A stretch of 64,000 nucleotides of DNA from Confluentibacter flavum (GCF_002843175.1 NZ_PJEO01000051.1:62001-126000); one strand, 5' to 3'. Positions 1-8,465 are shown, counted from the first letter of the stretch. Translations and numbers: made by a program. The notes: a model not told the origin generated them from the sequence alone.

Positions 1-926
1 TACAAATAACAAAAGAAATAGAAGGTGATAACTCAGTTTATGCAGATGTTGAGGGTCTAAAAGTTGAAATGAATAAATGGAATTATCCCTTACATTTTAT
101 TGATTTTGAAACAAGTGCAGTGCCTCTTCCTTTTAATAAAGGCAGAAGACCTTATGAACAAATAGCTTTTCAGTTTTCTATCCATACTTATTCTAAAGAC
201 GGTAACGTTGAGCATTCCTATCAATATTTGAATAACTCAAAAGGTGCTTTTCCTAACTTTGATTTTATTAGAGCTTTAAAAAATGCCCTTGAAAATGATA
301 ATGGTACTATTTTCCGGTACAGCAATCATGAAAACTCAATTCTCAACGCAATTTATGATCAATTAAGAAATTCTAACGAATCAGATGCCGAACCTCTTAA
401 ATTATTTATAAAAAATATATCACATTCGAAAAGTGACAGCGCGGAAAAATGGAATGGAAATAGGGACATGATAGACTTATGGGATATTTTAAAAAAATAT
501 TATTACAACCCATTAACAAAAGGGTCTAATTCACTTAAATATGTTTTGCCTGCCATACTTAATACAAGTAAAGTTTTACAAAGTAAATATTCTAAACCGA
601 TTAGTGAAATTTGTTTAACCAGCCTAAATCTATCCGATAACCATATTTGGTTAACTTATGATGGATATATTTACGAGAATCCATATAAAAAATTACCAAA
701 ATTATTTGCAGAATGGTCTGTTGAAGAATTGGATGAATTGGTTTCAGGTATGGATGAGCTAGCTGATGGAGGGGCCGCTTTAACAGCTTATGGGAAAATG
801 CAGTACACAGATATAAGTCAAGATGAACTCATTGAATTAAGCACTGCACTTTTAAAATATTGCGAATTGGATACCCTAGCAATGGTGATGCTTTTTGAAC
901 ATTTCAAAGAACTTACACAAAGGTAA
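1..926 (+). CDS. DUF2779 domain protein, C-terminal part (gene cut by window edge)
   Basis: The reading frame is open to the left edge, so the gene begins outside the window; a Met at 69 is internal. The visible part starts a nuclease-like fold with an H-F-I-D-F-E-T core (just after the Met at 69), followed by conserved Arg-Pro-Tyr and Gln-Phe-Ser elements that fit DUF2779, a family with RNase H/exonuclease-like acidic residues. Family members are usually 500-650 residues, so roughly half is missing. It ends one base before the WYL regulator start, suggesting co-translation with it. Biochemical function is unknown; a nuclease role is inference from the D-x-E motif and the defence context. Confidence 0.75.
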   Translation, partial: QITKEIEGDNSVYADVEGLKVEMNKWNYPLHFIDFETSAVPLPFNKGRRPYEQIAFQFSIHTYSKDGNVEHSYQYLNNSKGAFPNFDFIRALKNALENDNGTIFRYSNHENSILNAIYDQLRNSNESDAEPLKLFIKNISHSKSDSAEKWNGNRDMIDLWDILKKYYYNPLTKGSNSLKYVLPAILNTSKVLQSKYSKPISEICLTSLNLSDNHIWLTYDGYIYENPYKKLPKLFAEWSVEELDELVSGMDELADGGAALTAYGKMQYTDISQDELIELSTALLKYCELDTLAMVMLFEHFKELTQR

Positions 927-927
927 T

Positions 928-1914
928 ATGGCAAATTCTAAACAATCTTCCTTAAGGTATCAAATAATAAATAGAGAGCTTAGAAGGAATGACTATGTAA
1001 AAACTAAGCAACTAGTAAATGCCATAAAGAATTATGTTGGTGTGAAGGTTTCAGAAAAGACCATTAATAATGATATTAATGATATGATTGACGACCCTGT
1101 CCTTCAAGCTCCGATTGGTTATTGTAATTCAAGAAAAGCATATTATTATATTGATAGTGAATATACTATTTCCAAATTCGGTCTTAAAGAAGAAGATATT
1201 AGTGCTTTAACTTTTTATGCTCAAAATTTTAATCAATATAAAGATTATGAAGTCTTCAAAGATTTCTCAAGTGCAATCGAAAAAATAATGAATGCTGTTA
1301 CAATTAGGAAAGGTATTTCTGAAAATGATAAAGCAAAAGTAATAGTTCAAACAGAAAATTCATCGGTATTAACAGGAAATGAGTGGATTCCAAAAATTGT
1401 TGAAGCTATTGATACAAATTCGATTATTGAATTGGAATATAAAAAATTTGGTGATAGAGACTCCAAAAATTCCAAAATACATCCATATTTACTTAAAGAG
1501 GATCGTCACAGATGGTACTTAATTGGGATGAATCATAAAGGAGTTGTTACATATGGACTTGACAGGATTCAGGAATTGAAAATTTTGAATGAAAGATTTA
1601 TACCTTGTGTTTTTGATTTTGAAGATTATTTCAGGTATTCCTTTGGTGTTACTGTTGAAGGTGCTGCTATCGAGGTTATTTTAAAATTTAAACCATTACA
1701 AGGTAATTATCTTAAAACATTAAAAATTCACTCTACTCAACAAATATTAATTGATACTGATAAAGAATTTTGCATTTCTGTCAAGGTTCAACCTTCTTGG
1801 GAATTTTATGAAAAAGTTCTTGGATACGGTGATAATGTTGAAATACTATCACCAGCCTCAGTTGTTAAACAACTTAAAAAAATACTGTTAAAAATTTCTA
1901 ATTTGTACAAATAA
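928..1914 (+). CDS. WYL-domain transcriptional regulator, CapW-like
   Basis: A 328-residue DNA-binding regulator. It has an N-terminal winged helix-turn-helix (about 1-70), a linker helical region, a WYL domain around 150-235 carrying the R-W-Y-L signature, and a C-terminal WCX-type segment ending in L-G-Y-G-D-x-V-E-I-L. I chose the ATG at 928, preceded by AAGG at 919-922, over an in-frame ATG at 895 that lies inside the DUF2779 gene. WYL regulators placed directly upstream of CBASS operons (CapW) are known to repress them until infection; the same position and orientation here suggest that role. Because only one base separates it from the DUF2779 gene, it could instead belong to that unit. 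Confidence 0.85.
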   Translation: MANSKQSSLRYQIINRELRRNDYVKTKQLVNAIKNYVGVKVSEKTINNDINDMIDDPVLQAPIGYCNSRKAYYYIDSEYTISKFGLKEEDISALTFYAQNFNQYKDYEVFKDFSSAIEKIMNAVTIRKGISENDKAKVIVQTENSSVLTGNEWIPKIVEAIDTNSIIELEYKKFGDRDSKNSKIHPYLLKEDRHRWYLIGMNHKGVVTYGLDRIQELKILNERFIPCVFDFEDYFRYSFGVTVEGAAIEVILKFKPLQGNYLKTLKIHSTQQILIDTDKEFCISVKVQPSWEFYEKVLGYGDNVEILSPASVVKQLKKILLKISNLYK

Positions 1915-2008
1915 CAACAAATTATTACAAAAAAAATTGGCCACGAAGTTCCATTTCGTCATGATGAATTTACTTTGCCATATTAATAACCCATTAATTT
2001 CAAATAAA

Positions 2009-3019
2009 ATGGCAAATTGTAACAAACTTTTTCAAGATTTTAATAAAGTCATTACTCCTTCAAATGAGCAAATGCAACAAATGAAAACTTCACGTGAAGC
2101 ACTAGAAAAGAAGATTTCTGCCAAAATTAAGGATAAACTAAATATGAACACGTCCTATTTCACTCAAGGTTCTAGTGCAAAGGATATGAAAACAATTATT
2201 ATCAAAGAAGACGGAACGTATGATTCTGATCGAGGGGTGTATCTACCCGAAATTCCTGATGTTGCCGCAGAAACGGTTCAGAAGTATGTCTATGATGCCG
2301 TAAAAGACCATACTTCAGGTGGGGCTGAGCATAGAAAAAAATGCATTCGCGTATTTTATAAATCAGCCTATAATATTGATTTTCCCATTTATTATGAGGT
2401 AAAAAATGAAGACTATGCATATATGGCAGTTAAAGGCATCGGATGGGTTAAAGATGATCCTTGGCATATGATTAAATGGTTAGAGAAACATAAAGATTCA
2501 AATGGACAATTAGTTAAAATTATTAAATACCTGAAAGTTTGGGTTTCAAAGTGCAACTTTAAAATGCCTAGTGGTATTGCATTTGCCGTTTGGGCTGCAA
2601 ATAATTTTTCAGAAAAAATTGACAGAGACGATGAAAGTTTATACCATACTTTGAAAAATATTCAATCTGAACTTTATTGGAATGTTGTTTGCGACTCGCC
2701 AGTTGAACCCTTTGATGATTTGACAGATAAATTAAAACAAGAACAAAAGGATAAATTTAAAAAAGAACTAGACAAGTTTGTTGATGATGCAAAGAATGCC
2801 TTAGACGAAAAAAATCAATTAGCCGCATCTAAAATATGGAGAAAATATTTAGGAGATAGATATCCATTAGGCGTAAACGAAGATGTGGATGCTAAAGAAA
2901 GAGCATTAATGTTTTCAGCCAATCAAATATTGAGTGGTTCTGCTTTACTAGATGAAAGTGGCCGTATTAATACTTCGGGAGGTGTAAATCACAAACCCCA
3001 TCGAAATTATGGCGGTTAA
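2009..3019 (+). CDS. CBASS cyclic-oligonucleotide synthase (CD-NTase)
   Basis: A 336-residue nucleotidyltransferase of the cGAS/DncV-like group that makes a cyclic-nucleotide alarm signal on phage infection. Visible motifs are Q-G-S-S at about 53-56, the metal-binding D-S-D at 72-74 followed by G-V-Y-L, and a third acidic residue D124 in N-I-D-F-P. The C terminus is N-Y-G-G, a di-glycine tail of the kind conjugated by E2-type enzymes in type II CBASS. I chose ATG 2009 because the family-like start begins there; an earlier TTG at 1937 and ATGs at 1961/1964 add residues unlike the family. The last 11 bases overlap the E2 gene. The clade and product cannot be assigned by eye. Confidence 0.88.
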   Translation: MANCNKLFQDFNKVITPSNEQMQQMKTSREALEKKISAKIKDKLNMNTSYFTQGSSAKDMKTIIIKEDGTYDSDRGVYLPEIPDVAAETVQKYVYDAVKDHTSGGAEHRKKCIRVFYKSAYNIDFPIYYEVKNEDYAYMAVKGIGWVKDDPWHMIKWLEKHKDSNGQLVKIIKYLKVWVSKCNFKMPSGIAFAVWAANNFSEKIDRDDESLYHTLKNIQSELYWNVVCDSPVEPFDDLTDKLKQEQKDKFKKELDKFVDDAKNALDEKNQLAASKIWRKYLGDRYPLGVNEDVDAKERALMFSANQILSGSALLDESGRINTSGGVNHKPHRNYGG

Positions 3020-3434
3020 ACGATATATACCCATTCGTGGTATGAAAACTCATTTAGCAATTTTGTTGGAGATACGATTGCTCAAAAAACACTTTCCGTT
3101 TTTGAAATTTCAAATTAAGAATGGAAAACTGTTATGCCATGGTTATTTCCAACCATCAGAATTTTCACCAGTTTTTCATTATATTGTTGAATGGTGTCCT
3201 AATGCTTCACCAAAAGTATTCCCTTTATCTCCCAAAATAGCTTATAATGATGATATACACATGTATAGCGATGGAAGCCTATGTCTATACTACCCTAAAG
3301 ATTTCTTGTATACTTGTAAATCTCACATCCACGAAACAATTATACCTTGGACTCATGAATGGTTTGTTTTTTATGAATTATACCAAATAATAGGTCGATG
3401 GTTGCACCCATATGTTGAACATAAAAAAATTTAA
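3009..3434 (+). CDS. E2-like ubiquitin-conjugating protein of short type II CBASS
   Basis: A 141-residue stand-alone E2-like protein. The catalytic region reads H-M-Y-S-D-G-S-L-C-L-Y-Y-P, with the probable active-site Cys at 92 and His at 84. No E1 or JAB-protease domain is present here or in neighbouring genes, which is the definition of the short (E2-only) type II CBASS arrangement. In such systems the E2 conjugates the C-terminal glycine of the CD-NTase to prime it. The start ATG lies inside the last codons of the CD-NTase gene (11-base overlap), implying translational coupling and fixed stoichiometry. The TIR-STING effector follows after 3 bases. Confidence 0.85.
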   Translation: MAVKRYIPIRGMKTHLAILLEIRLLKKHFPFLKFQIKNGKLLCHGYFQPSEFSPVFHYIVEWCPNASPKVFPLSPKIAYNDDIHMYSDGSLCLYYPKDFLYTCKSHIHETIIPWTHEWFVFYELYQIIGRWLHPYVEHKKI

Positions 3435-3437
3435 AAA

Positions 3438-4403
3438 ATGGACTTCTTGCCAAACATATTTATCGGTTCTTCCCGTGAAGGAAAGAAAGTAACAGAAAAA
3501 GTAATTGAACAGTTAAAAGGTTTTGCTGACTGCAGGGCTTGGACAGAAGCATTTGAAATTGGGAAAAGTAATTTTGACAATTTAACTGGACAAATAGCCT
3601 TTTATGACTACGCTATATTAATTGCCACAGCAGATGACGTTATTACCTCTCGCAAAAAGCAACAAAAAACAGGTAGAGACAATGTTTTATTTGAATTTGG
3701 ATTGTTTTCAGGAGGCTTAGGTCATTCAAAGGTATTTTATATACTAGAAAAAAACACAAAAATCCCTTCTGACTTAACTGGAATCACGTTGCCTTTTGTG
3801 CCTAATAGGTATGACCCTAACTTTGATATTCATATAAAAACATGTGTAGATGAAATAAAAAAACATATTTTAAACAAAGAAAAAACTTTTGACTTAGGGT
3901 TTTTGCCATCTACAGCACTAGCATATGGCTACTTTAGTAATTTTATTGTAAGAACTGTTGAGCGTTTACTGGAAGATAAAGTAAAGAAGAAAAACTTTTC
4001 TTTAGCAGGAAATAGAAAATTTCAAATACAAGATTTAAAATTTACCATCTTAATACCAAATGATTTGAGTGACGATATGTTTTCTAAGGTTAAAGCTAAA
4101 AGATTAAAAGATGGTTGGGGCAAACTGAATGTAGTACGTAAAGAAATAAGAGACTATGATTTTTCTGTAGATATATCCAAAGCTGTGAATGGTGAATTAC
4201 ATTTAGTCGACATTCCTTTTACTTTGAATGCTTTAAATAAAGCTGTAGAACTCTATTCAAAAAAACAGCACATAGGTAAAACCGTTAAAGAACAAATTTT
4301 AGAAGAAAGAGAAATTAGAAATTTTAAACGCACACTTGAGTATTTAATCAATGGAAATGCGTTTACAAAAGGAATTGTTAACGTTGAAATAGTTGATATT
4401 TAA
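3438..4403 (+). CDS. TIR-STING effector (Cap12-like)
   Basis: A 321-residue fusion. Residues 5-145 form a TIR-like NADase domain (CAP12/Pycsar TIR family) with I-F-I-G-S-S near the start and R-D-N-V-L-F-E-F-G-L-F, where Glu86 is the likely catalytic residue. Residues 150-321 resemble the prokaryotic STING domain; T-A-L-A-Y-G-Y-F-S-N-F-I at 159-170 matches the cyclic-dinucleotide-binding helix. Known bacterial TIR-STING proteins bind c-di-GMP, form filaments and destroy NAD+, killing the infected cell. It ends the operon 12 bases from the convergent methyltransferase gene, with no obvious terminator between them. Confidence 0.88.
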   Translation: MDFLPNIFIGSSREGKKVTEKVIEQLKGFADCRAWTEAFEIGKSNFDNLTGQIAFYDYAILIATADDVITSRKKQQKTGRDNVLFEFGLFSGGLGHSKVFYILEKNTKIPSDLTGITLPFVPNRYDPNFDIHIKTCVDEIKKHILNKEKTFDLGFLPSTALAYGYFSNFIVRTVERLLEDKVKKKNFSLAGNRKFQIQDLKFTILIPNDLSDDMFSKVKAKRLKDGWGKLNVVRKEIRDYDFSVDISKAVNGELHLVDIPFTLNALNKAVELYSKKQHIGKTVKEQILEEREIRNFKRTLEYLINGNAFTKGIVNVEIVDI

Positions 4404-4415
4404 TAAATTCGATTT

Positions 4416-6023
4416 CTACTTCCCCCTATTCAACCTTCTCTGACTCAACTTTTTCCAAATTCCATTTGCAAGCTGGATATCATTATCTGAAAGTCCAAAA
4501 TTTTTCTTCAAAATTTGTTTATTAGTTATTTCTAATATTTCAGAAATGTCTTTTTTTGCACGAATCATTTCGTCTATAAAAGGAAGTAATAAAGCGTTGG
4601 TTGAATGATAAGGCAATAAAATTTCTTCAACTTCATTTGGCATTAGCTCCAACACACCTCCACCATGGCTTCTGCCGCATATTTCAGTATACGCAAGCGA
4701 GAGCGAATTATAATAGCTTGCTGTTAAAGATTGAATATCAACGTTTGGCTTCACAGTCACTCGGTGCATAGTATCCGTAGTATATGCTCCTGCCTCATTT
4801 ATAATAAGCTTAGGGTATTGATTATTACGTCTTATAAACAACGCCTCAGACACACGTAATGATGGGATAATTTGCCATTCGTCTCTAATGCCACATTTAT
4901 ATCCTTTATGAATTTTTTGATTCTCACCTTCAGCAATATACTTACGTGCTCCATCACTTCCGTTTAGTTCTGACTTTTTTGGAAAAGCTAATAAATGTGT
5001 TCTGGCTTCTTTAATTTTATTTATTTCCCAGTCCTTTGTTGTAAATATTACACTCGGAACCTGTACACTCCTGCCTACTAAAGGTTTAGAATATTTCTGT
5101 AATTCATATTCTTGCACTGTTGATGAAGGCACTGTAAAAAAAGGATTTGAACCAGTGGTAATTCCTACTTCTACTTTAGCATATTTTTCAAGCTTCGGTA
5201 TGAGTTTTGATTCTTGTAAACGTTCCAAAAAATCAATCTCTTCCTGCTCTAAAAAGTAAAATGTCCATTTATTAGATTTAAAATCAATTTTCTTTTTCGG
5301 ACTCTTTAATTTACTTATATCTAGTTTCTTTAAATAAGACGCATCCTTTAATTCAAGATGCTCTATTAAATGAGTTTTTGTTTTATTCTTTTCACACAGC
5401 AATAATACCACTTCTTGCTGAATATCCGGAAAAACCAGTTTTTCAAAAGAAACAATATTTATTTTGTGATAAAAATGAGCTAGAAAATTACGCAAAGGTT
5501 TAGCATATGATACTTGCAGGATTTCTGCGGGCAATACAAAACCTATTTTCCCTTCATCTTTTAAGAGGAGTGATGAACCAACAACAAATGATACCCAGGC
5601 ATTGGTCAGCTTAGAATACTTTAAGTCTGCTCGTTCGAATATTTCTGCCGCAAAACCTTGTTGCTCTTTGTTGAAATATTGGTAACGGATATAAGGTGGA
5701 TTTCCAATAATTAAATCAAATTTTTCATTGGTATTAATACAGTAGTTATGGAAATCATCATTTATTATTCTGGTATTTGGTAAGTTTACATTTTCAGATT
5801 TTAAAGCTTCTATTTTGTCCAATTCGACCCCCGTTACAGAATTATATTCATAATTTCCTTTTCTTATTGCTTTCAGGAAAATCCCATCACCACAACTTGG
5901 CTCCAAAATATCTAATGTTTTATTTCCGTTGAAAGCCCACTTTAAAATAAAATCCGCTATGGCTTTTGGAGTATAAAACCCACCTCTAAGTTTATCGTGT
6001 GAAGCTTCTTTTATTAACTGCAT
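4416..6023 (-). CDS. Type II N6-adenine DNA methyltransferase
   Basis: A 535-residue methyltransferase. SAM-binding motif I is at 39-49 (I-L-E-P-S-C-G-D-G-I-F) and catalytic motif IV N-P-P-Y is at 108-111, so the order is that of gamma-class (M.TaqI-like) enzymes. A G-G-F-Y-T-P motif at 14-19 precedes motif I, as usual. The long C-terminal half (about 280-535) probably holds the target-recognition domain. It lies 93 bases downstream of the PLD-type nuclease and is the protective partner of that restriction enzyme. The recognition sequence cannot be predicted. Confidence 0.9.
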   Translation of the reverse strand: MQLIKEASHDKLRGGFYTPKAIADFILKWAFNGNKTLDILEPSCGDGIFLKAIRKGNYEYNSVTGVELDKIEALKSENVNLPNTRIINDDFHNYCINTNEKFDLIIGNPPYIRYQYFNKEQQGFAAEIFERADLKYSKLTNAWVSFVVGSSLLLKDEGKIGFVLPAEILQVSYAKPLRNFLAHFYHKINIVSFEKLVFPDIQQEVVLLLCEKNKTKTHLIEHLELKDASYLKKLDISKLKSPKKKIDFKSNKWTFYFLEQEEIDFLERLQESKLIPKLEKYAKVEVGITTGSNPFFTVPSSTVQEYELQKYSKPLVGRSVQVPSVIFTTKDWEINKIKEARTHLLAFPKKSELNGSDGARKYIAEGENQKIHKGYKCGIRDEWQIIPSLRVSEALFIRRNNQYPKLIINEAGAYTTDTMHRVTVKPNVDIQSLTASYYNSLSLAYTEICGRSHGGGVLELMPNEVEEILLPYHSTNALLLPFIDEMIRAKKDISEILEITNKQILKKNFGLSDNDIQLANGIWKKLSQRRLNRGK

Positions 6024-6116
6024 TCTGTATTTTGATTTGGTTAGTAAAAATACTATCAGATTGGTACTAAAAGCAAGTTAAAATTTGAATACTTATAAAA
6101 CAGTTTTGAACAATTA

Positions 6117-7340
6117 CTATTCAATTTCTATGACGAAATGATTTATTGAATTTATGTCTCTAAATAAGGTTAATGTTTTATCTAAAAAGTCTGCTTTTGC
6201 AATTGTAGCCTTTGCATTTCCCCAACTTAAATTAGTCATAGCATTCTTTTGCTTGTAGGCTTTCGTATCAGTAGCTTTGTTATGATTGATTGTAAGATTG
6301 AAATTTCCCATACTATTACCGTCAATTTTTATCTCAAAATTAGCTGAACTTTTTTCTAAATGGGTATAAGCCGGATTAGGATGTGATTGCCAATTTAAAT
6401 CTGCAAAAACGCTATTTCTAAAATAATTTCTATGGTCTATACCTTTCATCAGTCCCTTTTTAAGCAACATCGATCCTGTAGGATTTGTATTGGCTCCAGT
6501 TGGAATATTCAAATCACGTTCAGTTAGAGGTTTACTTTTCCATACTTCCACATAATTACGGGCAGGGGCAGATACTACTAGACTTTCATTATTATTTTCT
6601 GTCGATAACACTGCTGGTCGTAATATCCTTTCTCTTCTTTCAGGCCTAAAATTTTCTGGTAAATTTTGTAACCCAATTGATGGAAAAAGGGTTCTTATAT
6701 TGACTCTTGGGTTACCATTGTCTCCTTCTTGAATAGGCGGACGAAGATCTTTAGTATATTTTATTCTTCTTTCGGCTTCTGTTGGAACAATTCCATGTTC
6801 TACTAACTGTTCGATAAGTGCAGTAGTTAATGGCTTTAAATTAGGGTTCTCACCTGTAAGAAGTGGATCAAAGTAGGTATTTATGTCGTCAAGCAAATCG
6901 TTGCCTTCAATATCATCTTTATTAAATGTAATGTGTACTGCTCCTTCAATGTTTTTTACCAATCCCATTTGAGTAAGATTGTTGGAGCCAATAATTATTG
7001 AAACAGCATTCTCACCTTCATAAATATAAATCTTTGGATGAAATATATTCGGTTGCGCAGAGTACAACACAAACACATTTGCGTTCCATTCTAAAAGCCT
7101 CTCCAATGCTTCCCTTGAAGTAGCATCTTGATCTACACCTATAATGACGCGAGTGGTTTCAATATGAGTTCTGGAATTATTAATGTGTTCAGTTAAGCCA
7201 GATACACCACTTGGGCTAGCAAAAGCAACCATGCATTTAAAGGTGTGAAAAGAATTATTCGCAAAAGAATCGATGAGTACTTGTGCAACTGATGTATTTG
7301 CTCTTAAATTATAACCTTGACCCAAAAATGTTACTCTCAT
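6117..7340 (-). CDS. PLD-family restriction endonuclease
   Basis: A 407-residue protein with one phospholipase-D catalytic signature: H101-P-K103, then G-S-N-N-L-T at 118-123. A single HxK motif that works as a dimer is the layout of BfiI/NgoFVII-type restriction enzymes, which cut DNA without metal ions. The C-terminal part (about 280-407) is a separate domain, probably for DNA recognition, containing G-T-N-P/T-G-S-like and N-F-N-L-T-I patterns. Its position between a controller-like HTH gene and an adenine methyltransferase supports a restriction role. A non-restriction PLD nuclease is the alternative. Confidence 0.8.
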   Translation of the reverse strand: MRVTFLGQGYNLRANTSVAQVLIDSFANNSFHTFKCMVAFASPSGVSGLTEHINNSRTHIETTRVIIGVDQDATSREALERLLEWNANVFVLYSAQPNIFHPKIYIYEGENAVSIIIGSNNLTQMGLVKNIEGAVHITFNKDDIEGNDLLDDINTYFDPLLTGENPNLKPLTTALIEQLVEHGIVPTEAERRIKYTKDLRPPIQEGDNGNPRVNIRTLFPSIGLQNLPENFRPERRERILRPAVLSTENNNESLVVSAPARNYVEVWKSKPLTERDLNIPTGANTNPTGSMLLKKGLMKGIDHRNYFRNSVFADLNWQSHPNPAYTHLEKSSANFEIKIDGNSMGNFNLTINHNKATDTKAYKQKNAMTNLSWGNAKATIAKADFLDKTLTLFRDINSINHFVIEIE

Positions 7341-7411
7341 ACTAAATCTTCAAAATATTATTATTCATCGATATGAATTTCGAAATCCAATAATTTCTGT
7401 GCATTATTGCA

Positions 7412-7633
7412 TCAGAATAAATCCTTTAGGTCTACTTTCAATACTTTTGCTATTATTAGAAGTGTTTTTATAGTAGGGTTCGTTTGCCCTTTTTCTATTC
7501 TTCGTATTTGATTCTCTGATAGATCTGCTTCCAAGGCTAATTTCTCTTGAGAAAAATCAGTAGACTCTTCTCTAATTTTTCTTATTTTTAAACCCAGTTT
7601 AACTATTGCTCTATTTTGCTCTTCACTCTCCAC
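7412..7633 (-). CDS. XRE-family HTH regulator, probable RM controller (C) protein
   Basis: A 73-residue single-domain helix-turn-helix protein: F-S-Q-E-K-L-A-L-E-A-D-L-S, then N-Q-I-R-R-I-E-K-G-Q-T-N-P. Length and position, first in the RM operon, match controller proteins that delay nuclease expression after entry into a new host. The start appears to be GTG at 7633; no better ATG is in frame. It lies 71 bases upstream of the nuclease gene. Control over the nuclease is inference from family and context. Confidence 0.85.
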   Translation of the reverse strand: MESEEQNRAIVKLGLKIRKIREESTDFSQEKLALEADLSENQIRRIEKGQTNPTIKTLLIIAKVLKVDLKDLF

Positions 7634-7805
7634 AGTCTAAATTTCATGTATTATTATAAAATAAAAGCACACATATATGTTTGGTTAAATATTTTTCTTA
7701 TATTAGCATTTGAATTATTAATTTTGCGATTCTTCAAATAGATAATATTAGAAGCATTCGCTTGGATTCTCGTCCTTGAAAACTGGTAATTTTTGCAGCG
7801 AGATG

Positions 7806-7846
7806 ATAAGTAAGATGCTCACGTCTTAGGGCGTGGGCTCACTTAT
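7806..7846 (-). ncRNA. Stem-loop at the 5' end of a predicted minus-strand transcript
   Basis: ATAAGT (7806-7811) pairs with ACTTAT (7841-7846), and an inner 7-bp stem GCTCACG/CGTGGGC (7817-7823 with 7832-7838, one G-T wobble) closes an 8-base loop. It begins at about the predicted start of transcription from the promoter at 7852-7879, so it would be the first structure in a roughly 210-base leader before the HTH gene. I do not recognise it as a known riboswitch. Confidence 0.45.
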
Positions 7847-7851
7847 TGTTG

Positions 7852-7879
7852 CAAAGGTATACCAGTACCCCAAGGGCAA
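7852..7879 (-). promoter_or_regulatory. Predicted sigma-A promoter towards the RM operon
   Basis: On the minus strand TTG (7877-7879) is followed after 17 bases by TACCTTTG (7859-7852), a full match to the Bacteroidota consensus TTG-N17-23-TAnnTTTG. Transcription would begin near 7845 and run into the HTH/nuclease/methyltransferase genes through a long leader. Confidence 0.6.
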
Positions 7880-8284
7880 TTTGCTGAGTTCCGCGCCTTT
7901 TCTGTTTCCATACATTTTAGGTTTTTACTCAACATTTTCTTAGCGTTTGTTTTTTATAGTATTTGAAGCATGGCATGGGTTCATTGTTAAACCAAAAAGA
8001 GCATGCGAAACACGTTTTGTTATTTTATACAAAGAAGGTCTTTACAACATTTATATGTGTTTGGACTTTCTGTGTTTGATATTCTGTTTAGTAAAAAGCC
8101 CAAAAATCCAATTTAAGTTGACACCTAATTATGGGATGGTCCTCTCACACCATTTTCGGATAACGCTATACTCTGTATCCCATAATCCACGATTCCACAA
8201 TTATAAAATCCGAGCATCAAAGGTTTTCATGCCTAAACGCCGTGCGTTTGGGCAGCTTATAAATAAACCTCTGAATTAGTCATT

Positions 8285-8336
8285 GGAAGGACACCGCCAC
8301 CGTCTGGCTGCAACAGACAACGGCGGTGGGCTTTCC
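8285..8336. other. GC-rich stable hairpin upstream of susC
   Basis: CACCGCC (8292-8298) pairs with GGCGGTG (8322-8328), an inner GTCTG/CAGAC stem (8302-8306, 8314-8318) closes the loop, and GGAA/TTCC extends the base (8285-8288, 8333-8336). It stands out against the AT-rich surroundings. No T-tract follows, so it is not a simple terminator; it could be a leader RNA structure or a protein-binding palindrome. Confidence 0.5.
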
Positions 8337-8384
8337 ATAGTAATAACCTTTTAAATGTTTATGCCTATGATATAAAAAAACAAC

Positions 8385-8425
8385 AAAAAAACCTCCAACA
8401 AACTTTTGCACGGTCTTGTAGGAGG
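8385..8425 (-). terminator. Terminator-shaped hairpin reading on the minus strand
   Basis: CCTCCAACA (8392-8400) and TGTAGGAGG (8417-8425) pair with one mismatch, and a run of seven A precedes the left arm. On the minus strand this reads stem, loop, stem, then T7: a rho-independent terminator. No minus-strand gene ends here, so it may block antisense transcription or serve as a plus-strand leader structure for susC. Confidence 0.4.
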
Positions 8426-8465
8426 CTTCGATTTAACAATAAATGTTTAATTCTAATTCAAAAAT

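Larger units (their letters stand above)
7880..8465. other. Long intergenic stretch without a credible gene
   Basis: About 590 bases between the RM promoter and the susC leader. It contains an open frame at 7947-8279 whose composition and lack of family resemblance make it unlikely to be coding, a GC-rich hairpin at 8285-8336 and a terminator-shaped hairpin at 8392-8425. No integrase, tRNA or attachment site was recognised here, although a boundary between the defence island and the SusCD locus probably lies in it. Confidence 0.5.

Noticed and set aside
1937-2008. Upstream extension of the CD-NTase gene from TTG 1937
   Set aside because: The added residues do not look like the family; ATG 2009 gives the usual start before the first conserved helix.
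7947-8279. 110-codon open frame upstream of susC
   Set aside because: No family resemblance, odd composition, no ribosome-binding site, and it lies in a region of structured non-coding elements.
8392-8425. Plus-strand attenuator of susC
   Set aside because: On the plus strand no T-tract follows the hairpin; the T-tract is on the minus strand, so it was listed as a minus-strand terminator shape.
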